Shown here piece by piece: positions 1 to 8,558 of a stretch of DNA of 64,000 nucleotides. The notes under the pieces are model-generated. The model had not been told where the DNA came from. It was given only the letters and a program-made list of their open reading frames with translations, and ran no database searches. The translations under genes were made by a program, and so were the position numbers. Source of the DNA: Polyangia bacterium (lineage in GTDB: Bacteria; Myxococcota_A; Polyangia; Nannocystales; Nannocystaceae); assembly GCA_030430565.1 (NCBI GenBank), contig JAUIKS010000046.1:1-64000 (forward strand), in the 5' to 3' direction. Position 1 is the first letter of the stretch; each line of letters opens with the position of its first letter.

Positions 1-468
1 CATCTCCTCCATCGCGCGGATGTCGATGAGGCCCGAGGTGCTCTCGAAGCTCGAGGCCTCGGGCGGGGGCGGGAGATCGAAGTCGTCGCTGTCGCTGTCG
101 CTCGTCTCGGGGGTCGCGAGCAGGCCGAGGCCGCGCATCGTCGAGGAGGCGCGCGCCGACTCCAGCTGCAGGTTGTCGGCGGTGACGCTCGCGCTCGCGC
201 TCGGCCTGTGCTTGCGGCTCTCTTGAAACGCGAGCTTAGAGAGCATGTTGGAGGACGGGGGGCGCGAGAGCGTCGGCGGGGCGCCGACGCGCGACGAGCG
301 GCCGCCCGAGCCGCCCGAGCCGCTCGCGCTCGCGGATCTGGACTTCTCGATCTCGTCGGGGAGCGACTCGAGCCGCTCGAGCGAGAAGCTCCCATAGTCG
401 TCGCGCGTCATATCGTCGTCGTGCGGAGGGCGCTCGGCCTCGCCGCGCCCCGCGTCGTGATCACCCAT
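1..468 (-). CDS. N-terminal part of a Ser/Asp-rich low-complexity protein (cut by left edge)
   Basis: An open frame runs from ATG at 468 to the window edge (156 codons, no stop). The visible protein starts MGDHDAGRGEAERPP, is rich in Ser, Asp, Gly and Pro, has no signal peptide or membrane segment, and reaches a SGLIDIRAMEEM segment at the edge. A purine-rich gagggaag lies about 10 bases before the ATG and a good -10 box lies further upstream. The composition suggests a disordered cytoplasmic N-terminus. Similar SGLIDI-type segments occur, to my recollection, in uncharacterised myxobacterial proteins, but I cannot name the family. The domain that would define its function lies outside the window. 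Confidence 0.6.
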   Translation of the reverse strand, partial: MGDHDAGRGEAERPPHDDDMTRDDYGSFSLERLESLPDEIEKSRSASASGSGGSGGRSSRVGAPPTLSRPPSSNMLSKLAFQESRKHRPSASASVTADNLQLESARASSTMRGLGLLATPETSDSDSDDFDLPPPPEASSFESTSGLIDIRAMEEM

Positions 469-502
469 CAGCTCAGCTTCCCTCGGTTGAGAGGAGGTTT
501 GA

Positions 503-508
503 GTATTA
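503..508 (-). promoter_or_regulatory. Probable -10 box (TAATAC)
   Basis: On the minus strand this reads TAATAC followed by T, in an AT-rich island within very GC-rich DNA, about 35 bases upstream of the ATG at 468. It is the best -10 candidate for the leftmost gene. Confidence 0.45.
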
Positions 509-933
509 ACCACATCGCCGTCTCTGTGTGACATGTTTGAAGAGCCATATTGAGCACGCGCCGCATCGCGCCGCAGGGCTTGCGGACAGGCTCGCGGCCC
601 GGTTCGGGCGGGCGCGCGAGCGCCTCGCGGCGGCGCGCGGGCGTCCCCTCCCCGGACCTCAACGAGGACGGCGCGGGATCGTTGTAATGAACTCGAGGAC
701 AGGTCTAAGCGAGGCGCGCTCGCACGCGTCGCCGCGGGCTCGACACCGCGTCGTCGCGGGCCGCAGCGACTCGAGCGCGCAGGCGCGGGCGCGACCCAGC
801 TCCGTCGCGTTGGGGATCGCGCCAGATCGCGGGCGACCGCGCGTTCGAGCCGGGCGACGAACAGGCGTGGGCGGACTCACGCGCTGGGACAGGTTGTCGC
901 GGGGGGCGCCGGGTTTAGGTGGAGAGATTCTGG

Positions 934-939
934 TAATTA
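934..939 (+). promoter_or_regulatory. Probable -10 box (TAATTA)
   Basis: TAATTA, followed by T, ends 10 bases before the ATG at 950, inside a short AT-rich stretch. The short distance implies a very short leader or none. Confidence 0.5.
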
Positions 940-949
940 TTGAATTGTC

Positions 950-2437
950 ATGAAGCGAACGCTGGCCGTTGTTTTGGGATCGCTCTTGTTGGCGCCGCTG
1001 GGCGCAAATGCTGCTGAGGAGTCGGGGCAGCTGTTCGGCAACCCGGTCATGAAAGCGAGCCCATTGACGGAGGCGGAGCTCGCGGAGCGCAAAGCCAATT
1101 TTGAGGCGATGCTCGAGCGCAATGACTGGGTGATGATCGGCGACCAGGTGCTCCCGCGCGAGGCGGTCCACGGGCTCACGAACGCGCCGGAGCCGAGCGC
1201 GGCGCCGACGGAGTGGGATCTGCCGCCGCACCGCTCGACGATCTTCCTCAACTTCAACGGGGCCTCGCTGACCTCCGGCAACAACGCCGCGCTCAACAAG
1301 TCGCCCTGCGTCGACGCGCCGATCGACTACCCGGGCTTCTCGGGGACGGAGCAGCAGGCGCTCGCGTTGATCAACGTCTTCGAGACCAAGATGGAGCCCT
1401 ACGGCGTGCGCCTCGCCTACGAGAAGCGCCCGCCCGCGCACCTGCCCTACGCGATGGTCATGATGGGCGGGACGCCGGGGCTCTTGGGGATGTCGCCGGG
1501 CGTGCTCGGCGTGTCGTGCAGCGCCGACTGCGGCGACGGCTACTGGCGCGATCTGACCTTCGCGTTCACCGACAACCTCAACGGCAACAACACCGAGACT
1601 TTGGGGAACATCGCGCTGCACGAGGCCGCGCACGCCTTCGGCCTGGCGCACATCGCCGGCCCCGAGCACATGATGTACCCCTTCGCCAACCCCGGGAATA
1701 AGGAGTGGGCGGACAACTGCGTCACCTACGACGACTCGACCGGCGGGATCAACTGCAACTACACGCACGAGCAATTCTGCGGCGACGGGGCCGAGCAGCA
1801 GAACACCGCGGCCGAGCTGTTCGCGTACTTCGGGGCCAACAGCGTCGACGCCGAGCCGCCGGTCGTGAACATCGTCTCGCCGGAGGACGGCCTCGAGCTG
1901 ACGCCGGGCAGCAGCGTGCAGGTCGCGGTCGAGGTCTCCGACAACCATGAGGGCTACGGCTGGAAGCTGGTGATGCCCAACCAGGATGTCGAGCTCGTCG
2001 CCTACGACTTCGAGACGACCTGGGACCTCAACAAGCTCCCCGAGGGCGAGTACGTCATCCGCGTCGAGGCCATCGACCACGAGCGCAACGAGTCCTTTGA
2101 CGAGGTGACGGTCTACGTCGGCACCGAGGCGCCGGCGACGACCGGGGATGACTCGGACACGAGCGGGGACACGAGCGGGGACACGAGCGGGGACTCGGGC
2201 GCGACGACCGGGGACACCGCGGGCGACGACGACGACGACGACGACGATGACGACGACGACGCGAGCGCCGGGGGCGACAGCCTCGGCGAGACCGGCACGG
2301 ACAGCGCCGGCATGTGCGTCGACGGCGAGTGTGACGAGGGCTGCGGCTGCGCGTCGCACGAGGGCGACGGTTGGCCGACCGGCGGCTGGATGATCGCGCT
2401 GCTCGGGCTCGCGGCGCTGCCGCGGCGTCGGCGTTAG
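950..2437 (+). CDS. Secreted metzincin-like zinc metalloprotease with MYXO-CTERM tail
   Basis: The 495-residue protein has a signal peptide (MKRTLAVVLGSLLLAPLGANA) and a zinc site HEAAHAFGLAH at residues 224-234, matching HExxHxxGxxH. It is followed by a Met-turn-like MMYPF around residue 241; both are metzincin hallmarks. Residues about 300-390 look like an Ig-like or bacterial Ig domain (PPVVNIVSPEDG). A linker of TSGD repeats and twelve consecutive Asp follows. The C-terminus has CGC, a hydrophobic segment and RRRR, the MYXO-CTERM pattern that in myxobacteria directs outer-surface anchoring or processing. The expected role is an extracellular or surface peptidase; the substrate is unknown. 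The start is supported by the -10 box just upstream. Confidence 0.85.
   Translation: MKRTLAVVLGSLLLAPLGANAAEESGQLFGNPVMKASPLTEAELAERKANFEAMLERNDWVMIGDQVLPREAVHGLTNAPEPSAAPTEWDLPPHRSTIFLNFNGASLTSGNNAALNKSPCVDAPIDYPGFSGTEQQALALINVFETKMEPYGVRLAYEKRPPAHLPYAMVMMGGTPGLLGMSPGVLGVSCSADCGDGYWRDLTFAFTDNLNGNNTETLGNIALHEAAHAFGLAHIAGPEHMMYPFANPGNKEWADNCVTYDDSTGGINCNYTHEQFCGDGAEQQNTAAELFAYFGANSVDAEPPVVNIVSPEDGLELTPGSSVQVAVEVSDNHEGYGWKLVMPNQDVELVAYDFETTWDLNKLPEGEYVIRVEAIDHERNESFDEVTVYVGTEAPATTGDDSDTSGDTSGDTSGDSGATTGDTAGDDDDDDDDDDDDASAGGDSLGETGTDSAGMCVDGECDEGCGCASHEGDGWPTGGWMIALLGLAALPRRRR
2156..2260 (+). repeat. TSGD codon repeats and poly-Asp tract
   Basis: Tandem 12-base units (gacacgagcggg) encode repeated DTSG. 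They are followed at 2225-2260 by 12 Asp codons in a near-perfect GAC run. The tract lies in the linker between the protease and its C-terminal anchor and is a likely site of length variation. Confidence 0.7.
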
Positions 2438-2468
2438 CCGCCATCGCCCCAGCAGGTGCGCGAGTCAG

Positions 2469-2496
2469 CGGGTCGCGGGCGTTCGCCGGCGACCCG
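2469..2496. terminator. Hairpin between convergent genes
   Basis: An 8-base stem (CGGGTCGC with GCGACCCG) plus a small inner stem around a GTTC loop lies in the 69-base gap between two converging genes. There is no U-tract on either side, so it would be a non-canonical bidirectional terminator. Confidence 0.45.
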
Positions 2497-2506
2497 TTGG
2501 CGCTCG

Positions 2507-3907
2507 TCAGCGCGCCGGGAACTCGAAGCCGGCGTCGCAGTGGGCGTTGGTCGTGAGCGCGGCGTCGGGGGCGATGAGGTTGTAGCGATCGTACATGTCG
2601 AGGATCAGCGCGCGGCTGTCCTCGGCGCCGCCGACCCGATCGATCGCCTCGGTGTAGAACTTCTCGTCGTCGCCCGGGCGGACGTGCAGCGGCACGTAGC
2701 GCACGCCGTTGACCCTGACCTCGCCGGCCTTGGTCTTCGTCAGGCCGACGTAGAGCAGGATGCTCGAGCGCTTGGCCAGGTCGGTCTGGTGGCTGGCGAA
2801 GTTGCCGAGCGAGTAGTGGATGAAGACCTCGCGCTCGTCTTTGGTGAGGAACTTCTCCCAGGGCTGGAGCACGTGCGGGTGGCTGCCGATGATCGCGGTC
2901 GCGCCGGCGTTGGCCATGCGGTGCGCGAGGTTCTGCTGCTGCTGGCGGGGCGCGGGCTTGTACTCCTTGCCCCAGTGGGGCGTGACGATGATCGCGTCGA
3001 GCTCGCCCTTGGGCCCCTGCTTGCGCTTGAGACGCTTGATGAGTTTGACGACCTGATCCTCGTTGCGGAAGCAGTAGAGGACCTGGTCCTCGTCGTCCTC
3101 GATCTGGTTGGTGTGGTGGGCGCAGGCGACCCAGGCGAGCCGGACGCCGCGGGTCTCGGTGATGACGTGCCAGGGCGCGCGCGCGCTGGCGTTCTTGCGC
3201 CGCGTGCCCATGTGCAGCAGGCCGGCCTCGTCGAGCGCGTCGAGGGTCTTGTCGACGCCGATCGAGTGGCGGTCGAGCGCGTGGTTGTTGGCGGTCGAGA
3301 CGATGTCGACGCCCGACTTGACGAGGCTCTCGGCGAGGCTCGGGTGGAAGTTGAAGCGCGGGTAGGCGGTGTAGACCTTGTTGTCGTAGACGAGGCCGGG
3401 GTCTTTGACCTGCTTGCCGGTGCGCGTGACGCCGGCGGCGAGCGGGCCCTCGAGGTTGGCGTAGGTCAGGTCGGCGCGCGTGAGCTGGTCGACGACGCCG
3501 CCCCAGAGCGCGAGGTGTCGCTCGGGCGCGGCGTAGGCCTGGCGCTGGAGCTCTTGGTGCAGGAGCACGTCGCCGACTGCGGCGATCGTGACGCGCTCGC
3601 CGGGCTCGCAGGCGTCGGTGAACCAGAGGTAGCGCTCGGGGAGCTGGTCGGGCGTGAGCGGCGTCGCGGGCTCGGGCTCGGGGCTCGCGTGGGTCTCCTC
3701 GCTTGGCTCGGGGGGCGCGGGCTCCGTCGGCGCTGGCGCGGCGGTCGGCTCGGCCGGAGTCGGCGGCGGGGCCTCGCTCGACGGCGCGTCCACGTCATCC
3801 CGCGGCGCGTGGCCGTTGCAGGCGAGCGCGAGCGTGGTCGCGGCGAGCACGCTGGCCGCGAGCGAGGCGCGGCGCGCGGGGTCCGAGGGCGGGGGAGACG
3901 GCGGCAC
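2507..3907 (-). CDS. CapA-family (PGA_cap) metallophosphatase-like lipoprotein
   Basis: The product is a CapA/poly-gamma-glutamate-synthesis-type protein of about 466 residues. Visible motifs include VTIAAVGDVLLHQ, GVDIVSTANNHALD, VTPHWGKEY, IIGSHPHVLQPWE and IHYSLGNFAS, the metal-binding blocks of this calcineurin-like family. The N-terminus has a signal peptide ending in the lipobox LALAC, followed by a Pro/Ala/Glu-rich spacer, so the enzyme is probably tethered to a membrane. I chose GTG at 3907 because it gives a normal-length signal peptide and a TACGAT -10 box lies 11 bases upstream. An ATG at 4021 is also in frame but lies upstream of that box. The family is known from capsule polymer release or synthesis; the role here is unknown. 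Confidence 0.85.
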   Translation of the reverse strand: MPPSPPPSDPARRASLAASVLAATTLALACNGHAPRDDVDAPSSEAPPPTPAEPTAAPAPTEPAPPEPSEETHASPEPEPATPLTPDQLPERYLWFTDACEPGERVTIAAVGDVLLHQELQRQAYAAPERHLALWGGVVDQLTRADLTYANLEGPLAAGVTRTGKQVKDPGLVYDNKVYTAYPRFNFHPSLAESLVKSGVDIVSTANNHALDRHSIGVDKTLDALDEAGLLHMGTRRKNASARAPWHVITETRGVRLAWVACAHHTNQIEDDEDQVLYCFRNEDQVVKLIKRLKRKQGPKGELDAIIVTPHWGKEYKPAPRQQQQNLAHRMANAGATAIIGSHPHVLQPWEKFLTKDEREVFIHYSLGNFASHQTDLAKRSSILLYVGLTKTKAGEVRVNGVRYVPLHVRPGDDEKFYTEAIDRVGGAEDSRALILDMYDRYNLIAPDAALTTNAHCDAGFEFPAR

Positions 3908-3918
3908 GGTGAATTTCG

Positions 3919-3924
3919 ATCGTA
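3919..3924 (-). promoter_or_regulatory. Probable -10 box (TACGAT)
   Basis: On the minus strand TACGAT ends 11 bases before the GTG at 3907, in a locally AT-rich patch. It supports that start over the ATG at 4021. Confidence 0.4.
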
Positions 3925-4035
3925 CACAGGCGGTGCGCGGTGAGTCGATTTTCTGACCGCGCGCGACCGCTGTCCAAACGCGCAGGTTCGCGCGGCCTCT
4001 CCGGGGCCCGAGTCGTGACATAGTGGGCCCCGGCG

Positions 4036-5646
4036 ATGGAGCTGAATCATGTGCTCGTGTGGCTCACCGGCGTCACGGTGGTGAGCTGGTTGGTCGCGCT
4101 GCTCCGCGCCGAGGGCCGGCTGGTGCTGACCAGCTGGATCGGCACCTCGCTCGGCGTGCTCGCGCTGTGGCTCGCCGGGATCATCCTCTGGCCGGACACG
4201 GCGGGCTACGTGACGCTGGCGGCTTGGAGCTTGTTTCTGCTGATCCCGCAGCTCGGCGTGCGCGTGATCGGGGCGCTGACGATCCGCGGCCGCTACCGCG
4301 GCGCGTACCGGGTCGGTCGCCTGATCGGCGTGCTGCACCCGATCCGCGCGTGGCGGATCCAGCCCCAGGCGATCCGGGCGCTCGCGCTGCTGCAGGCCGG
4401 TCAGCGCGAGCGCGCCGATCGCCTGCTCGATCGGCTCGCGCGCGAGGAGTCGCCGCTGCGCGTGTTCGCGACCGTGCAGCGCTTTCGCGCCGATCACCGC
4501 TGGGCCGAGCTGGCGGCGTGGGTCGAGGCGCAGGAGGATCGAGACGCGCTCTTGCTCGATCCCGTGGCGAGCGGTCACTACATCCGCGCGCTCGGGGAGA
4601 TCGGCGCGCGCGCGAAGATGGCGCGCTGCTACATCCGGGTCGTGCACGCGCGCGGCGTGCCCACGCGCGCGGCCTACCAGATCATCATCGCGGGTCTCTC
4701 CGGACATGTTGAATTGACCAGGCGACTGCTGGCCGGGCCGCTGCGGGTCTACGGCCCCGACCTCTCGCGGTTTTGGGAGGGGACCGCGCTGCTGATCGCG
4801 GGCGCGCGCGAGGCCGGCGAGGCGCTCTTGCGGCCGCTCGAGCGGTCGAAGGATCACAGCGTGCGCGCGGCGGCGCGGGCCCGGCTCGCGACCGCGAGCG
4901 AGATCGCGCGCGCCGAGGGGGAGGAGGAGGACGAGCAGGTCCTCCACGCGTGTCGCCTGATCGTGCAGGACCTGGAGCGCGCGGACGAGCGGCGCGCCCA
5001 GCTGAGGGCCGAGCGCGTGCGCCCGTGGATGACCTACGCGCTCGTGGGGGTCGAGCTGCTCGCCTACCTGCGCGAGATCCCCGGGGGCACCACCGACGAG
5101 CGGAACCTGCTCGAGCTCGGCGCGATGATCGGCCCGCTCGAGCTGCTGCAGGGCGAGTGGTGGCGGCTCGTGACCGCGGGCTTTCTGCACTACGGCTGGC
5201 TGCACCTGACCCTCAACAGCCTCGGGATCGTCGCGTTCGGGCGCCGGCTCGAGCGCGACGTGGGGCCGTGGCGGTTCTTGCTGTTCTATCTGCTCACCAG
5301 CGTCGGCGCGATGGGGGCGATCCTCGCGGTCAGCGAGCTGTGGACCCACGAGGAGTTCATCCTGGTCGGCGCCTCCGCCAGCCTCATGGGGATCGTGGGC
5401 GCCAGCGGGGCGGTCTCGCTGCGGCGGTATCTTCGCTCGCGGGCGCATCAGGAGCGGCGCTGGCTGATGTCGCTGACGCTGATCATCGTCCTGCAGACGG
5501 CCTTTGATCTGTCGACGCCGCAGGTCAGCGTGGGGGCGCACCTCGGCGGCGTGGCGCTCGGCTTCACGCTCGGGCTCGTACTCGCGCCTGTTACCCCGTA
5601 CTATCAGGCTCGGGCCGCGAGGGCGCGCGCCCGCCAGGAGTCATGA
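4036..5646 (+). CDS. Rhomboid-family intramembrane serine protease with N-terminal membrane and helical-repeat region
   Basis: The protein has 536 residues. Two or three membrane segments occupy residues 1-80. A soluble, helix-rich region of TPR-like character follows to about 330 (repeated patterns such as ALLQAGQRERADRLLDRL). The C-terminal part is a rhomboid domain, with the LHYGWLHLTLNS block, catalytic-serine motif GASAS (Ser447) and catalytic-histidine motif GAHLGG (His502). Rhomboids cleave substrates within or near membrane segments. Typical bacterial rhomboids are 200-300 residues, so the long N-terminal half is an extension. The stop overlaps the start of the next gene (ATGA), suggesting translational coupling. 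A CATAGT -10-like box lies 11 bases before the ATG. Confidence 0.85.
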   Translation: MELNHVLVWLTGVTVVSWLVALLRAEGRLVLTSWIGTSLGVLALWLAGIILWPDTAGYVTLAAWSLFLLIPQLGVRVIGALTIRGRYRGAYRVGRLIGVLHPIRAWRIQPQAIRALALLQAGQRERADRLLDRLAREESPLRVFATVQRFRADHRWAELAAWVEAQEDRDALLLDPVASGHYIRALGEIGARAKMARCYIRVVHARGVPTRAAYQIIIAGLSGHVELTRRLLAGPLRVYGPDLSRFWEGTALLIAGAREAGEALLRPLERSKDHSVRAAARARLATASEIARAEGEEEDEQVLHACRLIVQDLERADERRAQLRAERVRPWMTYALVGVELLAYLREIPGGTTDERNLLELGAMIGPLELLQGEWWRLVTAGFLHYGWLHLTLNSLGIVAFGRRLERDVGPWRFLLFYLLTSVGAMGAILAVSELWTHEEFILVGASASLMGIVGASGAVSLRRYLRSRAHQERRWLMSLTLIIVLQTAFDLSTPQVSVGAHLGGVALGFTLGLVLAPVTPYYQARAARARARQES

Positions 5647-6242
5647 TGAGCACTCGAGTGAGCCTTCGTTCCCTCTTCTCCCGCAGCGGCGCCGTGTGCC
5701 TCGCGCTCGTCTTCGCCGGCGCGGTCGGCTGCTCGGCGAGCTTTAACGCGTCGACGAACAAGCAGAGCGACCCGCAGTCGGAAGGTCGCGCGCCGGCCGG
5801 CGGGCAGGATGGCGCCGGTCAGGGGCAAGGAAAGCCCGCGAACCCGGGCGAAGGCGCGGGCGAGAGCGCGGGCGAAGGCGCGGGCGAGAGCGCGGGCGAG
5901 GGCGCGGGCGCGAGCGGGCCGGCGAGCGCGACCCTGGTCGCGCCGACAGCCGGCGAAGGACAGGATGGCGGCGGCGGCGGAGCGAAGGGCAACGCGGCGA
6001 CGGGCACCGTGACCTCGGCCGGCGGCGGGAGCAAGGCCAACGGCGACGCCTGCAGCGCGAGCACCGAGTGCCAGAGCGGCGTCTGCGAGGGCGAGGGCTG
6101 CGGCGCGGGCCAGGGCAAGTGCGTCGAGAAGAACCGCGCGTGCACCCGCGATCTTCGCGAGTACTGCGGGTGCGACGGACAGACCTTCCGCGCCAGCGGC
6201 AGCTGCCCAGGGCGCACCTACAAGGCCAAGGGCCCCTGCTAG
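5643..6242 (+). CDS. Cys-rich lipoprotein, translationally coupled to the rhomboid gene
   Basis: The 199-residue protein has a signal peptide ending in the lipobox AGAVGC. A long Gly/Glu/Ala/Ser repeat (GEGAGESA units) follows. The compact C-terminal domain of about 65 residues has ten cysteines (start DACSASTECQSGVC, end YCGCDGQTFRASGSCPG) and resembles Kazal- or EGF-like disulfide-bonded modules. Its ATG overlaps the stop of the rhomboid gene and CCAGGAG provides a ribosome-binding site. The operon arrangement suggests a functional link with the rhomboid protease, possibly as a partner or substrate; this is inference. No catalytic motif is visible. Confidence 0.75.
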   Translation: MMSTRVSLRSLFSRSGAVCLALVFAGAVGCSASFNASTNKQSDPQSEGRAPAGGQDGAGQGQGKPANPGEGAGESAGEGAGESAGEGAGASGPASATLVAPTAGEGQDGGGGGAKGNAATGTVTSAGGGSKANGDACSASTECQSGVCEGEGCGAGQGKCVEKNRACTRDLREYCGCDGQTFRASGSCPGRTYKAKGPC

Positions 6243-6294
6243 CGCGCCTGGCCTGATCAACTTCGCTCGCGGCGAGAGTCCACGCGCCGCCGGA

Positions 6295-6324
6295 TCGCGG
6301 GATCGTTGTGGGATGATCCCGCGA
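6295..6324. promoter_or_regulatory. Inverted repeat overlapping a start codon
   Basis: A perfect 10-base inverted repeat (TCGCGGGATC at 6295-6304 and GATCCCGCGA at 6315-6324) has a 10-base loop. The right arm ends on the A of the ATG at 6324. It could be an operator, a hairpin hiding the start, or a terminator for the preceding lipoprotein gene. Confidence 0.45.
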
Positions 6325-7082
6325 TGCCTCGGCTCCGCTCGACCGTCCGTCGACTCGAGGCCGCGCGGCGTGACCGACTGCGTCACCCCGCGCGGATCGT
6401 GTCGACGTCGCTGGTCACGGCGCGGCGCGAGCGAGCGCTGATCGTCGGCTCGCTGTTCGTCGGCGTCGCCGGCGTGATGCTGCTGGACTTCGGGATCTCG
6501 TTATGGTTCGACGGACAGGTCGCGCTCGGCTCGACCTCCTTCGTGATCCTCGCGGTGACGCTCGCGACCGGCGCGCTCCTCCAGCGTCGCTCGAGCCGCG
6601 TGGGCGCTGAGCACCGCGGCGAGCTCGCGCAGCTGCAGGAGGGGATCCGCGCCTCGGCGCTGGCGCTCGAGGCCGAGCTGCGCCTGCGCACCCGCGCCGG
6701 CGAGCGGGTCGAGGTCGAGGTCCTCGAGATCGCGGCGGCGCGCTCGTGGGTGCTGACGGTCGCCGACGGTCGCCGGGCGCTCGTGCTCGACTGCGGCGCC
6801 GAGGGGGTCGTCCTCCTGCGGGGGCCGCTGGTCGATCTGCGGCTGCCCGAGGACGCCCGCGTGCCGAACCGCTGGCGGATCGAGCGGCTGCGCGACTCGG
6901 GCGGGATCCTCTCGCTCTCGGGCTTCGGCGAGCCGGTCTCGAGCGAGGCCCGCGCGCTCGAGGGCGACGGCGGCGCGGCCCTCGACGCGCTCCCGGAGTG
7001 CCAGGCGACGACGCTGGAGGCGCTGCCGCCGGCGATCCAGTCTGCGCTCGGCGTGTCACGGACGCCGTACCGCGCGGGGTAG
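6324..7082 (+). CDS. Membrane protein of unknown function
   Basis: The 252-residue protein has two adjacent hydrophobic segments near residues 40-90 (IVGSLFVGVAGVMLLDFGIS and TSFVILAVTLATGALL). A cytoplasmic-looking region of about 160 residues with beta-rich character follows. I recognise no family. An in-frame TTG at 6306 would add six residues, but the ATG is the more usual start and coincides with the end of the inverted repeat. The gene is monocistronic, followed by an acetyltransferase gene with its own promoter-like box. Confidence 0.65.
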   Translation: MPRLRSTVRRLEAARRDRLRHPARIVSTSLVTARRERALIVGSLFVGVAGVMLLDFGISLWFDGQVALGSTSFVILAVTLATGALLQRRSSRVGAEHRGELAQLQEGIRASALALEAELRLRTRAGERVEVEVLEIAAARSWVLTVADGRRALVLDCGAEGVVLLRGPLVDLRLPEDARVPNRWRIERLRDSGGILSLSGFGEPVSSEARALEGDGGAALDALPECQATTLEALPPAIQSALGVSRTPYRAG

Positions 7083-7112
7083 CGCCGGCTAGCGACGCTC
7101 GAGCGCGAGCAC

Positions 7113-7118
7113 TATCCT
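7113..7118 (+). promoter_or_regulatory. Probable -10 box (TATCCT), leaderless type
   Basis: TATCCT ends 7 bases before the GTG at 7126, so transcription would start at or next to the start codon. Confidence 0.45.
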
Positions 7119-7125
7119 CGCGCGC

Positions 7126-7755
7126 GTGGAGGTCACGCGGCTCGCTCAGCCCACCGAGGCGCAGGTCCAGCGGATGCTGGAAATCTTCATCCCGGCCTTC
7201 GCCCCAGAGCCTGGGTTTCGGTACATGTTCCAGGACCGCGCGCGGCGGCTGCAGCAGATCCGGTGGGTCGCGGAGCTGAAGTTCGAACTGGTCCAGCCCA
7301 AGGCCGAGGTGTTCGTCGCCGGCGAGGGCATCCGAGGCTTCAGCTGGTGGATCCCCCCCTCGCGCTCGCCCTTCGCCTCGCTGTCGCAGCAGCTCACGGT
7401 CGGCTACGCCTGGAGCCCGTTCCGCTGCGGGCTCCGGGGTTTCGCGCGGATGCTGCGCTTCTCCTCGCAGGAGCGCGCGCTGATCGAGCGCTTCACTGAA
7501 GAGCCCGTCTGGGTCCTCGACACCATCGCCGTTGAGGCGGACGCGGGGAGACAGGGGCTCGGCGGCGCGCTCGTGGCCGCGGGCCTGCGCGCGGCCGCGC
7601 GGTCAGGCCACGGCTGCTTCGTGCTGACCCACAACCCGCGCAACGTCCGATTCTACGAGAAGTGCGGCTTTACCCTGAAGCGGACGGAGGCGCTGAAAGG
7701 CGCCGACATCAACGCCTACTGCCTGCTCCACGAGAGCCCCTCGCCCGAGGCCTAA
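7126..7755 (+). CDS. GNAT-family N-acetyltransferase
   Basis: The 209-residue protein shows the acetyl-CoA-binding motif A in the form IAVEADAGRQGLGGALV, with the expected GxGxxG-like pattern (R/Q-x-x-G-x-G/A). A C-terminal NVRFYEKCGF block is typical of GNAT motif B. The family transfers an acyl group from acyl-CoA to amines; the substrate cannot be told from sequence. The GTG start agrees with the -10 box 7 bases upstream. The stop overlaps by four bases the stop of the convergent lipoprotein gene. Confidence 0.85.
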   Translation: MEVTRLAQPTEAQVQRMLEIFIPAFAPEPGFRYMFQDRARRLQQIRWVAELKFELVQPKAEVFVAGEGIRGFSWWIPPSRSPFASLSQQLTVGYAWSPFRCGLRGFARMLRFSSQERALIERFTEEPVWVLDTIAVEADAGRQGLGGALVAAGLRAAARSGHGCFVLTHNPRNVRFYEKCGFTLKRTEALKGADINAYCLLHESPSPEA

Positions 7756-8558
7756 CAGCCCGTGACCGCGAGCCCCTCGGTCTGCAAGAGGCTGCTCGGC
7801 GGCGCCCAGGGCATCGCCTGTTCGAACATCACCGTCGCGTCGATGTCGAGCGTGCACGGGTAGAATTCGCCGGGCTGCAGCGGCGGCCACGAGACCTCGC
7901 CCGCGCCGGTCACCGCCCAGTCCTGCGCGCCGACGACCGGGCTCATCGAGAGGCAGCCGTCCAGGGTGTCGTAGACGGCGGCGCTCTCCGGAGCCCAGCC
8001 CTCCGGGGTCATGATCTGGATCTGCGGGTTGGCGCCGGGGAACACGAGGCGGAGCTCGGTGCACTGCCCCGAGTCATTGTCGGCCTTGCGGATCACGACG
8101 CGGTCGAGCGCGCCGATCAGCGCGAACGCGTAGTAGTCGACGTCGCCCTGTCCGCCGGTCTCGGTGTCCGTGTCCGTGTCCGTGTCGGTGTCGCTCGTCG
8201 TGACGGGCTCGGTGTCGCTGACGCCGCTCGAGCCGGTCGTCGTGTCCGCGCCCGTCGTCGTCGCAACGGTCGTGCCCGAGGAGCCCGTCGCGCTCCCGGA
8301 GCTCGTGGCGTCGACGGTCGCGCCCGTCGTCGGATCCGAGGTGCCCATGGGACCGGCGGTGGTGTCGTCGGTGGTGCCGCTCGTGGGGCCGCTCGAGCTC
8401 GCGCTGTCGCTCGTCGTCTCGGCGCTCTGCGTGTCAGACGTCGGCCCGCTCCCGCTGTCGCCGCACGCGGGCGCGAGCGCGAGCGCGAGCCCGGCGAGCG
8501 CGCCGAGGGCCGAGCGAGTGACACGGGGGTGGGGGGAGGTCGCGCGAACACAATCCAT
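7752..8558 (-). CDS. Lipoprotein with Ser/Thr-rich spacer, unknown function
   Basis: The 268-residue protein begins MDCVRATS, has a signal peptide and the lipobox LAPAC followed by GDSGSG, then about 115 residues of Ser/Thr/Gly/Asp repeats including a DT-DT-DT run. A globular domain of about 110 residues with two cysteines follows (start GDVDYYAFALIGAL, containing CTELRLVFPGA), ending in a terminal Cys. The architecture (lipobox, spacer, small domain) is shared by many genes in this window. I do not recognise the terminal domain. The ATG at 8558 is the only start giving a sensible signal peptide. Confidence 0.75.
   Translation of the reverse strand: MDCVRATSPHPRVTRSALGALAGLALALAPACGDSGSGPTSDTQSAETTSDSASSSGPTSGTTDDTTAGPMGTSDPTTGATVDATSSGSATGSSGTTVATTTGADTTTGSSGVSDTEPVTTSDTDTDTDTDTETGGQGDVDYYAFALIGALDRVVIRKADNDSGQCTELRLVFPGANPQIQIMTPEGWAPESAAVYDTLDGCLSMSPVVGAQDWAVTGAGEVSWPPLQPGEFYPCTLDIDATVMFEQAMPWAPPSSLLQTEGLAVTGC

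Larger units (their letters stand above)
469..949. other. Divergent intergenic region
   Basis: The 480 bases separate two divergently transcribed genes. Each end carries an AT-rich promoter-like island (near 500-540 and 930-950). The centre is GC-rich and holds only Arg/Ala-rich chance reading frames, which I do not accept as genes. An ACATGT palindrome sits near 531-536. Confidence 0.5.

Noticed and set aside
528..953. Arg-rich frame between the first two genes
   Set aside because: It has random-like composition, overlaps the next start and has no ribosome-binding site.
659..2359. Long minus-strand open frame opposite the metalloprotease
   Set aside because: It is Arg/Val/Ala-rich with no motif and mirrors a gene with clear zinc-site and MYXO-CTERM features; long antisense frames are expected in such GC-rich DNA.
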